A stretch of 64,000 nucleotides of DNA, taken from Mikania micrantha. Taxonomy: Eukaryota; Streptophyta; Magnoliopsida; Asterales; Asteraceae. Under the pieces are notes generated by a model. The model was not told the DNA's origin, searched no databases, and saw only the letters and a program-made list of their open reading frames with translations. Position 1 is the first letter of the stretch; each line of letters starts with the position of its first letter. This document shows positions 23,466 through 33,173 of the stretch, in pieces. Made by a program: the position numbers and the translations under genes. Location: assembly GCA_009363875.1 (NCBI GenBank), contig CM018680.1, positions 12,035,625-12,099,624 of the forward strand. Direction: 5' to 3'.

Positions 23466-24061
23466 CTTACATCATCAATAAACATTTACAATCATTCAAA
23501 ATCTTCCCAATACTCATAGATCATACATGCATGTTGATAAAAGTAACCATTTACTAGCAAAATCAATAAATCACCATGGTTTTCAAATAAGATCATCATA
23601 GTTCATCATCAAATCATTAAATCAGTAATGAACACCTTCAAATACAGATCTAATCTATCAATATCTCGTGATAATGGGTGTGATGTTGATGTCTGTGGGT
23701 ATTACCCCTTGCATGTGTGCTCATATGCGATTTTAAGGAGTTTTGACCATAGAAACTACCTCCAAGGCATCTTTGGAGCTTGAATATTGATGGAACAGAG
23801 ATGGGAGGCTTCGAGAACTCCTGGGATTGCCTTCACAGCAGCTCCAAGTCGTTCAAATGGTGGTTGGTGGCTTCAAGTTCACCTCAAGCCTTCAAGAGCT
23901 TCAATGGTTCTTCCCAATGATGGCAATGGCTTCTAAGAGGGTTATGGTAGTGTAGCAGAGGGCAAATAGTCGAGAAGAAGGATCTTAGTCGCGAGAAATC
24001 GGTGAAGGGGGTAATAGAAATGATTAACATTGGTTTTATAAAGATTTTTGCGTGTTGGGGT

Positions 24062-24285
24062 CGTCGCGTACCGCGGAGGCTGCCCAAAAAGCAACCCCGT
24101 GTACCGCGATGATTAAAATAATCATTCTGTTCCCGAAACACGCCGCGTACCGCGGTGGTGGAAGTTGATCGGTCATCGCGTACCGCGACTCTTTTCGGAG
24201 AATTCAAATTCTCCCGCTCGAGCTCCGCGTACCGCGGGAGCCCAATTGGGTGCCCATCGCGTACCGCGATGGATCTCGGTTGAGC
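24062..24285. repeat. Six copies of cgcgtaccgcg in LTR
   Basis: In a CpG-rich 220-bp stretch of an otherwise AT-rich LTR the 11-bp word cgcgtaccgcg, or a one-base variant, occurs six times. Each copy is a tiny hairpin with loop TAC; the last one extends to ccatcgcg-tac-cgcgatgg. A separate inverted repeat, ggagaat/attctcc, lies at about 24197-24214. The sister LTR repeats all of it at about 35433-35656. Confidence 0.75.
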
Positions 24286-24617
24286 CCAATAAGCCCAATT
24301 TCATTGTTTTGAACCGAATCTTTCGTATTTCTCGAATACGATCATCGTTTCTCGACACCTAGGCCTCGTTCTAGCTAAATTAGGTTCACCCGAACCTAAG
24401 TGCGGTGTTTTTGTGCTACAGTTTGACCCGTCCACCAACGTTCGTTATTCAAGACACGTGCGAGTGTTGTGCGATAATTCCCTGAATTATTGGTGTGTTC
24501 AGACTGTTGTGCCACGTGTCACACTAATGCAATTACTCTAGTTCCATGTATGAAATAATAATAAACATTATTATTAAAATAATAGAATTGCTGACCTGGA
24601 ATTTACGAGGTGTCACA

Positions 24618-24730
24618 ATATCAGCACACTTGGCATGTTAGCAGATCCACTTACTAAAGGTCTACCGCCCAAAGTATTCAATGATCATATAACTAATATG
24701 GGTATCAAGCGAGACCTTATATCGTTGTAA
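24618..24730 (+). pseudogene. Old copia pol, last codons of RNase H (first copy)
   Basis: This continues the interrupted copia RNase H: LADPLTKGLPPK followed by the usual C-terminal words and a TAA at 24728-24730. It lies directly after the target duplication of the solo LTR. A second copy sits at 35988-36094. Confidence 0.85.
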
Positions 24731-25049
24731 TGTAAACACTTTAGGATATTAGTTACCTACTTCACTCAAATATAAAGTTTGTCTATATTTATATATTTAT
24801 GTGCATTATTATGGTTATCTTAGACAAACATATTATTTACCACCTAACCTATAAACTTAAGATGATATCGTTGTTATAATCGACAGGGGTCTTGTGTTGA
24901 TTATAATGCTATCGACTATATCAGTTTGCTTTGGTATTATCATAAGAAGGTTTAATGAATATGATGCATTTTATACACTTGGCCAATTAATGTTATATTA
25001 CATATATTTATTAATGTATTGTCAAATGTTTAGCAGCCAAGTGGGAGAA

Positions 25050-25400
25050 TGTAAGAATATATTAAATGGCTTTTAACCATTTGAAAATTATGACTCTTAC
25101 ACTTAAGATATCTAATTTGATGGAAGTTGATATCTTAAGGGTCTATTATGTAAAATGGTGGTTTATTGATTTAATTGTCTTTTGCCCCAATTTCATCATT
25201 CACGTTCTTACTTTCATTTTTAGAAGTTCTCTGCATATTTTTAAACATAGAACATAAGGAACATAACACCATCAAGAGGAATTTGATCCATCAAGAGTGA
25301 AAAATAGACTTTTAATCACAGGAATCATCATGGCATCCTCTTCTACTAATAATATTGAAGCATCTCCTTCAAGTAAGTATTTGTAACCCTAATCTTATGA
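25050..25400 (+). repeat. 3' LTR of the old copia element, first copy (right end unresolved)
   Basis: A purine tract, caagtgggagaa, at 25038-25049 is followed by TGTAAGAATATATT, the expected polypurine-LTR junction of copia elements. The right end of the LTR could not be fixed. It contains an ATG and a splice-donor-like site described separately. The same sequence recurs from 36420. Confidence 0.65.
25330..25372 (+). other. Candidate LTR-encoded first exon of copia gag
   Basis: ATG at 25330 opens a 14-codon Ser-rich stretch (MASSSTNNIEASPS) followed by a strong donor, caa|gtaagt, at 25373. The gag body at 17646 is preceded by an acceptor-like gcatcag and continues in a compatible phase (one base from the donor side, two from the acceptor side). 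This suggests that in the intact element gag was translated from a transcript spliced from the 5' LTR to the gag body. The copy seen here is in the 3' LTR; the second copy is at 36700. Confidence 0.5.
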
Positions 25401-25572
25401 TGTTAAATTGATTTGGGACTTGTATTATGTTCATATGTGGATGGGATACACTTGGAAGGCCATCCTGATTTGTTCTTTCAACATTAAGCATTGATATTGT
25501 CCTACACTGACAATTTGTTTGTTTTGGATAGGATTATTTGCTTAAGGAGGACTCTAGGTATGGTTAATCTAT

Positions 25573-25722
25573 TTTACAATTGTTTGTCTACCTTTTACCC
25601 GCTTCCCACATGACGTAGTTGAAGATAGAATAAAGAAGAAGATAGATTTATTAGATATGCTGATGTTGAACACAAACTTCAAGATTTTACCACCTGAGAA
25701 CATAAAAATGCAGCCACATTGA
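25573..25722 (+). pseudogene. Unidentified coding-like segment, first copy
   Basis: A 50-codon open stretch reads like protein rather than noise, with a basic helix-like run (DVVEDRIKKKIDLLDMLM) and then ILPPENIKMQPH before TGA at 25720-25722. It is kept almost unchanged in the second copy (36943-37092). I do not recognise the protein. It may be an exon of a captured or decayed host gene next to the copia LTR, or chance. Confidence 0.3.
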
Positions 25723-25996
25723 CAAGGTCCATCTAATATGTATTTATTGAACATTTATTTTTTTCTGAATAAATTCAATCAGATTGAACTTCAGTTCCTC
25801 CTTCTTACTATGGGAATTATTTAGTATAACTATGAGATTTCTATAATATAAGAGGAACCTTAATGAGATTTTTTAGTTCTTCAAACATCAAATTTACAAT
25901 CAATAGGAAAAACTTTGCAGATATGAAATTATGGAAGATTATAGAGGTGCCTGTGCTTATATTTAATCTACTTGTAATATTTGATTCCTTTTCATT

Positions 25997-26694
25997 AAGC
26001 TCTACTTGCAAGCTAGTTTGTTGTTTAATCGGTTCTTTAATGATTCTTAAGGTTTAATTAAGGTTTATATTGAAAGCGATTTTGAGTACGTAATGTTATC
26101 AATTTCAAGTTTAGAGGTTATTTGGGGGTTTTTATTTAGAATATGAGTAATTTTTTTTGTCAAAACCCGTTCTCACCCGGAATAGAATTAATTTTTTTTA
26201 AATAACATGTCTTGACCCATTTTATTGATAGGTAACATATGGCTTAAAAGGTGCGTTCGTTTCTATAAAATTGTCCTTTTGAATATTTTGATTTTATTAC
26301 GAATAACTAATTACTGATATAGATCACTTGTTTTTTAATGTTGTGAAGCTCTACTTGCAAGCTAGTTTGTTGTTTAATCGGTTCTTTAATGATTCTTAAG
26401 GTTTAATTAAGGTTTATATTGAAAGCGATTTTGAGTACGTAATGTTATCAATTTCAAGTTTAGAGGTTATTTGGGGGTTTTTATTTAGAATATGAGTAAT
26501 TTTTTTTGTCAAAACCCGTTCTCACCCGGAATAGAATTAATTTTTTTTAAATAACATGTCTTGACCCATTTTATTGATAGGTAACATATGGCTTAAAAGG
26601 TGCGTTCGTTTCTATAAAATTGTCCTTTTGAATATTTTGATTTTATTATGAATAACTAATTACTGATATAGATCACTTGTTTTTTAATGTTGTG
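25997..26694 (+). repeat. 349-bp direct tandem duplication
   Basis: 25997-26345 is repeated almost exactly as 26346-26694, starting at aagctctacttgc and ending at aatgttgtg. The second copy of the region (from about 37367) holds only one unit, so this local duplication arose after the larger tandem duplication. Confidence 0.9.
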
Positions 26695-27074
26695 GTGCAT
26701 TTTCCATCTAAATTATATTACCAATTCTAATTTGTAGGTTTTTATTTATTGTTTTTGGTTGTTGATAAGTGGTGGCACATTACCATTTAATCGTATTCTT
26801 TGTAGGCATAAAAGTTTTCTTTGGAAAATTTTTTTATTTAATTATGAATTACTTGATTTTTTTCATGTTGAGGCATTTTTTTAGATTACATTACAAAAGT
26901 CAATTTTGCATATTTTGATTATTTTGCGTGAAAGACTGACCGTGGTCCAAACAATGTGTTTTTCTTGTATAAAGAGTTTTTTTTGAATAATTTGTTTTCT
27001 TTTTCCCAGATTGCATTGCAAAGTCAATTTTGCATATATATTTTTTTAATTTTGTGTGGAAGGCTGATATTTAG

Positions 27075-27209
27075 ACGCAACGGCGGTCCAAACAAGAATG
27101 GGCTCTTGCAAAGAAGGAAGATATTGAAGAATTGAAGAAGAAAAATGATGCTAAAAGGAAGTTGATATTCAGTAGGACTAAGCAATATAGCAAAGAGTGC
27201 GAGTCTTAG
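27075..27209 (+). pseudogene. Ribosomal protein L7 (uL30)-like relic exon, first copy
   Basis: A 44-codon segment resembles the N-terminal part of plant cytosolic 60S ribosomal protein L7: RRSKQEWALAKKEDIEELKK, then KRKLIFSRTKQYSKE. In the family a similar EWALAKK..KKKNA..RKLI block lies in the first third of the protein. It is bordered by an acceptor-like tttag before 27075 and a donor-like ag|gtatga at 27209/27210, so it retains exon shape. It ends in TAG at 27207-27209, where the family continues. The rest of the protein was not found nearby. It is a gene fragment, probably captured or left from an old duplication. Confidence 0.6.
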
Positions 27210-27512
27210 GTATGATTATATGGTTGACTATTTGTAGGTCATTGGAATAATAAATGAGTTGTAGTTGTAAGTGCACTTGTCATCACTAGAAAACTAGACA
27301 TTTTTTAGATGAACCCTTCTAACCAAAATCACATTAATCATTTTTAGATAGCCTATTGTTGCCCAAAATCATTTGTCAAAACCCCTTCTGACCCAAACGA
27401 AAATTATTGTTTTTTAAAATAAGTCATCTTAACCTGAACTTGTTTTAACATGCCCTCATTCTGACTTGCTACCCAATCCGTACAACCATTTTGCCAGGAT
27501 GAGTCTAAATAA

Positions 27513-27536
27513 TGACTTGCTACCCAATCCGTACAA
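27513..27536 (+). other. 24-nt templated insertion at a rearrangement junction
   Basis: The 24 bases at 27513-27536 are an exact copy of 27462-27485 (starting tgacttgctacc). To the left is the copia flank, which in the second copy runs on into different sequence after 38536. To the right is truncated gypsy pol. Copying a short neighbouring piece into a break is a mark of error-prone end joining with template switching. Confidence 0.8.
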
Positions 27537-29922
27537 TGGGTATCTTACTTTGTTTCAATTTCTTGAGTTCCCGGTCCATAATTTCCACCGGTTCCTCTAT
27601 GAAGTGTAGTTGCTCGTCGATCTGGATTTCTTCTAGAGGGATTGCGAGAGTTTCGTCTGATAAACACTTCTTGAGGTTCGAAACGTGAAACACGTTGTGT
27701 ACGCTACTCAGTTCCTGTGGTAGCTGTAGTTCGTAGGCCACCGGGCCTATCCGTTTAGTGATCTCGAAGGGCCCAATATAGCGAGGGTTTAGCTTTCCCC
27801 GCTTCCCGAACCGGATCACTCCCTTCCAAGGCGAGACTTTAAGAAGTACACGGTCTCCCACTTGGAACTCTAAAGGTTTGCGCCTCTTGTCGGCATAGCT
27901 CTTCTGTCGATCCCGAGCTGCTGCCACTCTGTTGCGTATCTGGACGATCTTTTCAGTTGTTTCGTGCACGAGTTCGGGTCCGGTCATTTGGCTTTCACCA
28001 ACTTCCGCCCAACAGAGTGGTGATCTGCACTTACGCCCGTAGAGTGCTTCAAAAGGTGCAGCTCCAATACTGGTGTGATAGTTGTTATTATATGAAAACT
28101 CCACCAAAGGTAGGCGTGTCTCCCAGCTATTACCGAAGTCGATCACGCATGCCCAAAGCATATCCTCCAAAGTCTGGATGGTTCTCTCACTCTTACCATC
28201 GGTCTGCGGGTGATAAGCTGTGCTCATATCCAACCTTGTTCCCAGTGCCTTGTGTAAGGACTTCCAAAAATGTGCCGTGAAACGGCTGTCTCGGTCTGAT
28301 ATTATAGAGATTGGGACTCCGTGTCTGGATACGATCTCCTTCAAATATATACGGCTAAGTTCCTCCAGCTTATCGGTTTCCTTAATTGGCAAGAAGTGTG
28401 CTGATTTCGTGAGTCGGTCTACAATAACCCAGATGGTATCGCAACCGCTAGTTGTTTTTGGCAGCTTTGTGATAAAATCCATGGAAATCTGCTCCCATTT
28501 CCATACGGGAATTTTCGGTTGTTGGAGTAACCTTGAAGGTTTCTGGTATTCGACTTTGACCTTTGAGCAAGTCAGACACTTACTCACATACGTTGCGATT
28601 TCTGACGTCATGTTAGGCCACCAATAAGTTGCCTTTAGATCGTCATACATCTTGTCAGATCCTGGATGTACTGAGCATCGGCTCTTATGAGCTTCATCCA
28701 TTACTACCTCCATTAATTCCCCATAACGTGGAATCCAAATACGATCCATTAGGTAGTAAGCTCCGTCGTCTTTCTGTTTCATTTGTTTGTCCATCCCTCT
28801 CATGGCCTCGAGAGTAAGGTTTTCAGCCTTCAACGCTTCTTGTTGTGCGAACCGAATTTGATTTGGTAATTCGGAATGGATGGTAAGTTGTAGTGCGCGT
28901 ACGCGTTTGGTTGTTTCCTTCCGGCTTAGTGCGTCGGCTACTACGTTCGCTTTTCTAGAATGATATTTGATTGCACAGTCATAATCACCTATCAGTTCGA
29001 CCCATCTATGTTGTCTCATGTTTAGTTCCTTTAGGTCGAAAATGTGTTGTAGGCTCTTATGATCTGTGAATATGGTACATTTTGTGCCGTAGAGATAGTG
29101 TCGCCAGATCTTCAGTGCGAACACTACGGCTCCCAACTCCAAATCGTGAGTGGTGTAGTTCTTTTCGTGCACTTTCAGTTGTCGTGACGCATAAGCTATA
29201 ACTTTCTCGCGTTGCATCAACACACAACTGAGTCCTTGCTTCGATGCGTCACAGTATACCACAAAGTCTTCGCACACGTCCGGTAGCGATAAGATTGGTG
29301 CACTGCACAATTTCTGCTTCAACAGATCGAAAGCAGCTTCTTGTTTTTCTCCCCATTCGAATTTCTTGTCTTTGTGCGTAAGGGAAGTCAATGACTGCGC
29401 GATCTTCGAGAATCCCTCGATAAACCGTCTGTAGTACCCGACTAAACCTAAGAATTGCCGCACCTCAGTTGGAGTCTTAGGTGCTGTCCAACTCTTGATT
29501 GCCTCAATCTTTGCTGAGTCTACATGTATCCCCTTTTCATTCACCACGTGCCCGAGGAACTGTACTTCGCGAATCCAAAAATCATATTTGGAAAACTTCG
29601 CGTATAGTTGTTCCTTCTTCAGCAGTTCCAATACACGTCTTAAATGGTCAGCATGCTCTTCTTGAGTCTTGGAATAAATCAGGATGTCGTTGATAAATAC
29701 GATTACGAATTTATCGAGATACGACTTACACACCCGATTCATGAGATCCATGAATACTGCCGGTGCGTTGGTTAGTCCGAACGGCATTACCAGAAACTCG
29801 TAATGTCCGTACCGTGTTCGGAAGGCTGTCTTCGGTATGTCCTCCTCCTGTATTCTAAGTTGATGGTAACTGGATCTCAAATCGATCTTCGAATAGTAGC
29901 TTGACCCTTGTATTTTGATCAA
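27537..29922 (-). pseudogene. Gypsy pol: reverse transcriptase (C-terminal part), RNase H, integrase
   Basis: This long open frame of about 800 codons holds the reverse transcriptase from the YHQLRI block. The catalytic box reads FINDILIYS, where the family has two Asp, so an Asp-to-Asn change (codon at 29689-29691) should kill polymerase activity. RNase H follows (VVYCDASKQG, FTDHKSLQ), then the integrase zinc region (HPGSDKMYDDL..CLTC), and the integrase core with MDFITKLP, ISDRDSRF and SERTIQTLEDML. Near the end VEIMDRELKK opens the Tekay chromodomain, which is truncated by the junction; the last residues and the stop come from inserted sequence. Confidence 0.9.
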
Positions 29923-30475
29923 ACAGGTCGTCTATTCGTGGTAGAGGGTATCGAATCTTGATCGTTACCTTGTTCAGTTCCCGGTAGTCTATGCACATAC
30001 GGAATGAACCGTCCTTCTTCTTTACGAACAACACCGGAGCTCCCCAAGATGAGAAAATCGGTCGGATGAATCCTTTATCCAACAACTCCTGCAGTTGATT
30101 AGATAATTCCTGCATCTCGGTAGGAGCCAATCGGTATGGTGCCTTGGCTATTGGTGCCGCTCCTGGTGTTAGATCTATCTGAAACTCCACTTGTCGCATC
30201 GGTGGTAGTCCCGGTAGATCTTCGGGAAAAACCTCCGGAAAATCGCGAACAACAGTGATGTCCTCGATTCTCAGTTCCTTCTTAGGTTGTTCGGAGATAA
30301 GTGCAGAATAACGGTGTATCCTTTCTGCAGATATTTGCTTGCTTTCATGCAGGACATAATGTTTAACGGTATTCCGCTTCGTTCCCCTTGGATTGAGATC
30401 TGCTCGCCACTTGATAATGTAACTCGTACAATCTTCTCGTTGCACACGATCTCGGCATGGTTCGCAGATAGCCAA
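29855..30475 (-). pseudogene. Gypsy pol: protease-to-reverse-transcriptase linker and start of reverse transcriptase
   Basis: This frame holds the VVRDFPEVFPEDLPGLPP linker, then PYRLAPTEM, GFIRPIFSSWGAPVLFVKKK and MCIDYRELNKVT, which are the first conserved blocks of gypsy reverse transcriptase. It overlaps the gag-protease frame upstream (ending 30271) and the main pol frame downstream (from 29922), so two frameshifts separate parts of one original polyprotein. Confidence 0.88.
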
Positions 30476-31751
30476 TCCATTCCAATCACCACGTCGAAGC
30501 TTCCGAGAGTTACCGGCATCAGGTTAATCACTAGTTGATGGTCTGCTAGTGTCAGAACACACCCTTTGATGATATGTTGCGTTTCGATAAGTTTGCCATC
30601 CGCTAACTCTACGGTATACTTATAATCTAGTGGTGTTGGTGTCATATCAAGCAATTTGCTAAAGTCACTAGAGATAAAACTCCTATCGGCACCGGTATCA
30701 AATAATATACTAGCATATACATTATTTAACAGAAACGTACCAGTGACGACGTTTGGATCATCTTTAGCTTCCCCTGATCCAATGACGAATGCCCGACCCC
30801 TAGCCGGGTTGTTGCCTGCGTTCTTGTTCTGCGGGCAATCTCGGCGCATGTGCCCCGGCTTCCCGCAAGTGAAGCACCCCTTCAATGTTTTATCTTTGTT
30901 GAGGTTGGGGTTGGGGTTTGATCGGCATTCTTTGGTCATGTGCCCGTTTCTCCCACAGTTGGTGCATTTGACCCTCTTGCACGGGCCAAAGTGGTGGAAG
31001 TTACAGTTGTTGCATTTTGGGCTGTTGCCCTGGTATCCTTCCTTGCCTTGAGTGTTCGGTTGAGTGGCAGTGAAGACCTTAGCTGGCGCTGGTCGGTGTT
31101 GGGGTTGCTGCGGTGAGAAAGTGCGGTTGTTGTTGGGTTCCCACTTCCGTTTGGGTTCTTGGGGTTTTAGGTGTTCACCCCTCTTAGGCAGTTTTCCCTG
31201 GGCTACTGCCTGATCAGTGAGCTTGTGCGCCAAGCGTATCAGTGGTTGGATGGTGGTGTGGTCGGAAGCAGTCACCGTGCTCTGGATCTGCTCCGGCAAT
31301 CCTCTGATGAATTGCTCAATCTTTTTGTACTCCGGCGTCACCATTGCCGGGCAGAGTTTGCACAGTTCGTGAAATCGAGTACAGTACTTCTCGATTTCCG
31401 ATCCTACCATCTTATGTACCCAGAACTCCTCCTCAAGTTTCCGGATCTCGTCACGAGGAAAATACTCCTCGTGAAGCATCCTTGTGAAATTCTCCCAAGG
31501 AATAGAGTTTGCGGTCTCGAGTCCGAATGTTTGGACATGGGTATTCCACCAGGTGAGGGCCGGTCCCTCCAGTGTTCCCGTGGCATATTTCACCCAATTT
31601 TCCTCCGAGCATTCAGCCATAGAGAAGACTGACTCCAGCTTCTCGATCCAACGAAGCAGTCCCACTACTCCTTCGGTACCTTGGAACTTGTGAGGGTGAC
31701 ATCTCAAGAAGGCTTTAAACGAGCATCCCTTTGCCACGCCCCCATGAGATC
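30271..31751 (-). pseudogene. Gypsy gag (main part) and aspartic protease
   Basis: The frame starts with the retrotransposon gag domain (FQGTEGVVGLLRWIEKLESVF, WWNTHVQTFG, FIRGLPEQIQ). Two zinc knuckles follow: CTNCGRNGHMTKEC and CFTCGKPGHMRRDC. The aspartic protease has the active-site ILFDTGADRSFIS and a downstream VIGMDWL. The frame is lost shortly after, where pol continues in another frame (29855-30475). Upstream it appears to be joined to a short exon at 31832-31968 through an 80-nt intron. Confidence 0.9.
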
Positions 31752-31831
31752 CTGTGCATCGGAGTTTAATGTAACGTGTTAGTGTCTATGCTGCCTATAC
31801 TATGTTAGTCATGTCAGACAGAAGTTAATAC
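31752..31831 (-). other. Probable 80-nt intron in gypsy gag
   Basis: On the minus strand a donor, caatg|gtatta, at 31832/31831 and an acceptor, gcacag|ga, at 31752/31751 frame an 80-nt AT-rich stretch with a branch-point-like actaac about 30 nt before the acceptor. Both flanks are open in compatible phase, while the unspliced sequence has a stop. This is an inference from sequence only. Confidence 0.5.
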
Positions 31832-31968
31832 CATTGTTAGTGCCACTAGTCTCACTGGCATGTCGGTTTGCTTCGTACTCCGCGAGTACTTTGTTGAACT
31901 TACGTTCGACCATCATGTCTATCCTTGCCTTTTCGGCCTTGCGTTTGAGTCTGAGGGCATTGGTTCCT
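31832..31968 (-). pseudogene. Short upstream gag exon of the gypsy element
   Basis: About 45 open codons, rich in Lys, Arg and Glu (RKAEKARIDMMVERKFNKVL is the core), lie just upstream of the probable intron and in phase with gag after its removal. An acceptor-like cttgaag at its left border and a TGA just upstream suggest that it too begins at a splice site. It probably belongs to the N-terminal, helical part of gag. Confidence 0.45.
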
Positions 31969-32260
31969 CTTCAAGACATGTTTCTATATGGAGGGGTTAG
32001 AATGTTAGTCACCATGTTAGAGTGTTAGTTAAAGTCAAATAAGTTGTCATGTCAAAGGTCAAGTTAGATATCATAACAGAGATTGTGTTAGCAGCAGTCA
32101 TAATAGTACAACAGATAATAATAAAGCATAATTTTCATTAATACCAAATTTTGAAGTACAATAATTTTAAAAGAAGTACAATGCAAGTTCTTCGAGCACA
32201 TCCCGCTCGTCTAGGCCAAAATAGAATAAAAAGGAAAACAATACAAAATAAGACAATCCA

Positions 32261-33017
32261 CTAATCTGAATCCATGGAGACATGAGAGATATCACTAGCT
32301 GCGTCCCCATCATCATCATCCTCCTCTGGATCCTCATTAGGATCCTCGTCAAAATCTCCTTATTCGAGGTCTTCGGCCTCGAACAGTGGTCCATCGTCCT
32401 CGGCTGGCGACTCCTCGATGAACTGCGCCGCCCATGCGTTGAGCATGGCGTCGCTGGCCTGTACCATCGCCTGAGTCTCGGCTATGTCTGTCCGGTTCTC
32501 AGTGATGGGCCCATCATGCTCCTGCATGATGTCGACCATCTGACCGTGCTGCGTCATAAGCTGGGACACCTGGAGGCGTAGGGTCTCCACCTGTTCCTCC
32601 AAACGGTCATTCTGCTCCTCCAATCGGTCGCTTCGCCTTTCCAGGCGATCGTTCTTCTCGCGAAGAACACGAACCTCGTCAGACAGCTCGGCGTTTCTCC
32701 GAAGCTCTCGCCGTGTAACGGCAACGTGAGCTGCGAAAGCTCTCTCCATCGGCATCTAGTGCCGGTAGTCGCGGGCCTTCAGAAGTGTCGCCCTTGTATC
32801 GTAGTGGAGGCACCCGCTCTCCCAATACCCAATCTTGTAGGAGGTTAGGTAACCATCCCCAATATCGCTCCCGGGCCAGCATGTGTGCTCGCCTCTCCAT
32901 TTCGGCGTCTACCTGGGCCTCGATATCATCAATCCTGCGCCGACTCTCCTCGGTCAAGTCGTTGACTGCTGGGCGTTTGCCCGGGTTCCTGTTGGCATCT
33001 CCGTTGTTATTGGCCAT
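32261..33017 (-). pseudogene. Coiled-coil N-terminal ORF of the gypsy element
   Basis: The ATG at 33017 lies about 140 bp downstream of the primer site. The first 112 codons (32679-33017) are rich in Arg and Glu and contain ERYWGWLPNLLQDWVLGE. After a frameshift near 32700-32755 the next frame is a strong coiled coil (repeated NDRLE, DRLEEQ and VETLRLQV heptads). It reaches TAA at 32360-32362, and in the same frame an acidic tail of Asp and Glu ends at TAG 32261-32263. It is either the gag N-terminus, joined by splicing to later exons, or a separate accessory protein. The function is unknown. Confidence 0.6.
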
Positions 33018-33157
33018 CCTGTAAGTCTCAGGTTAGTAAATAACAGTTCAATAAAAGAATTAACAACATCAGTGTGCAAATTCTAGTGTAGTGCCTAATG
33101 TAGAGCAGTGGCTATAGTCTAAGTTCACTAGATGCAAACCTAGTTCCCTATAACCAA

Positions 33158-33170
33158 GGCTCTGATACCA
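33158..33170 (-). other. Primer binding site, tRNA-iMet, of gypsy element
   Basis: On the minus strand tggtatcagagcc begins three bases after the 5' LTR end at 33174. It complements the 3' end of initiator-methionine tRNA. Confidence 0.9.
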
Positions 33171-33173
33171 GTC

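Larger units (their letters stand above)
21538..24622 (-). mobile_element. Solo gypsy LTR with target duplication atatc
   Basis: A single LTR of 3075 bp (21543-24617) begins tgtcacaccc and ends gaggtgtcaca on the plus strand. It is flanked by the direct repeat atatc at 21538-21542 and 24618-24622. It interrupts the RNase H region of the old copia element. It is the same family as the LTR at 33174-35987, whose adjoining gag-pol lies on the minus strand, so its own orientation is minus. A solo LTR arises by recombination between the two LTRs of a full insertion. Compared with 33174-35987 it keeps about 300 bp (about 21930-22237) missing there, and lacks about 50 bp found near 34782-34835. Confidence 0.93.

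Noticed and set aside
24165..24362. Arg-rich open frames on both strands in the gypsy LTR
   Set aside because: They arise from the GC-rich cgcgtaccgcg block; they are open on both strands and lie inside an LTR.
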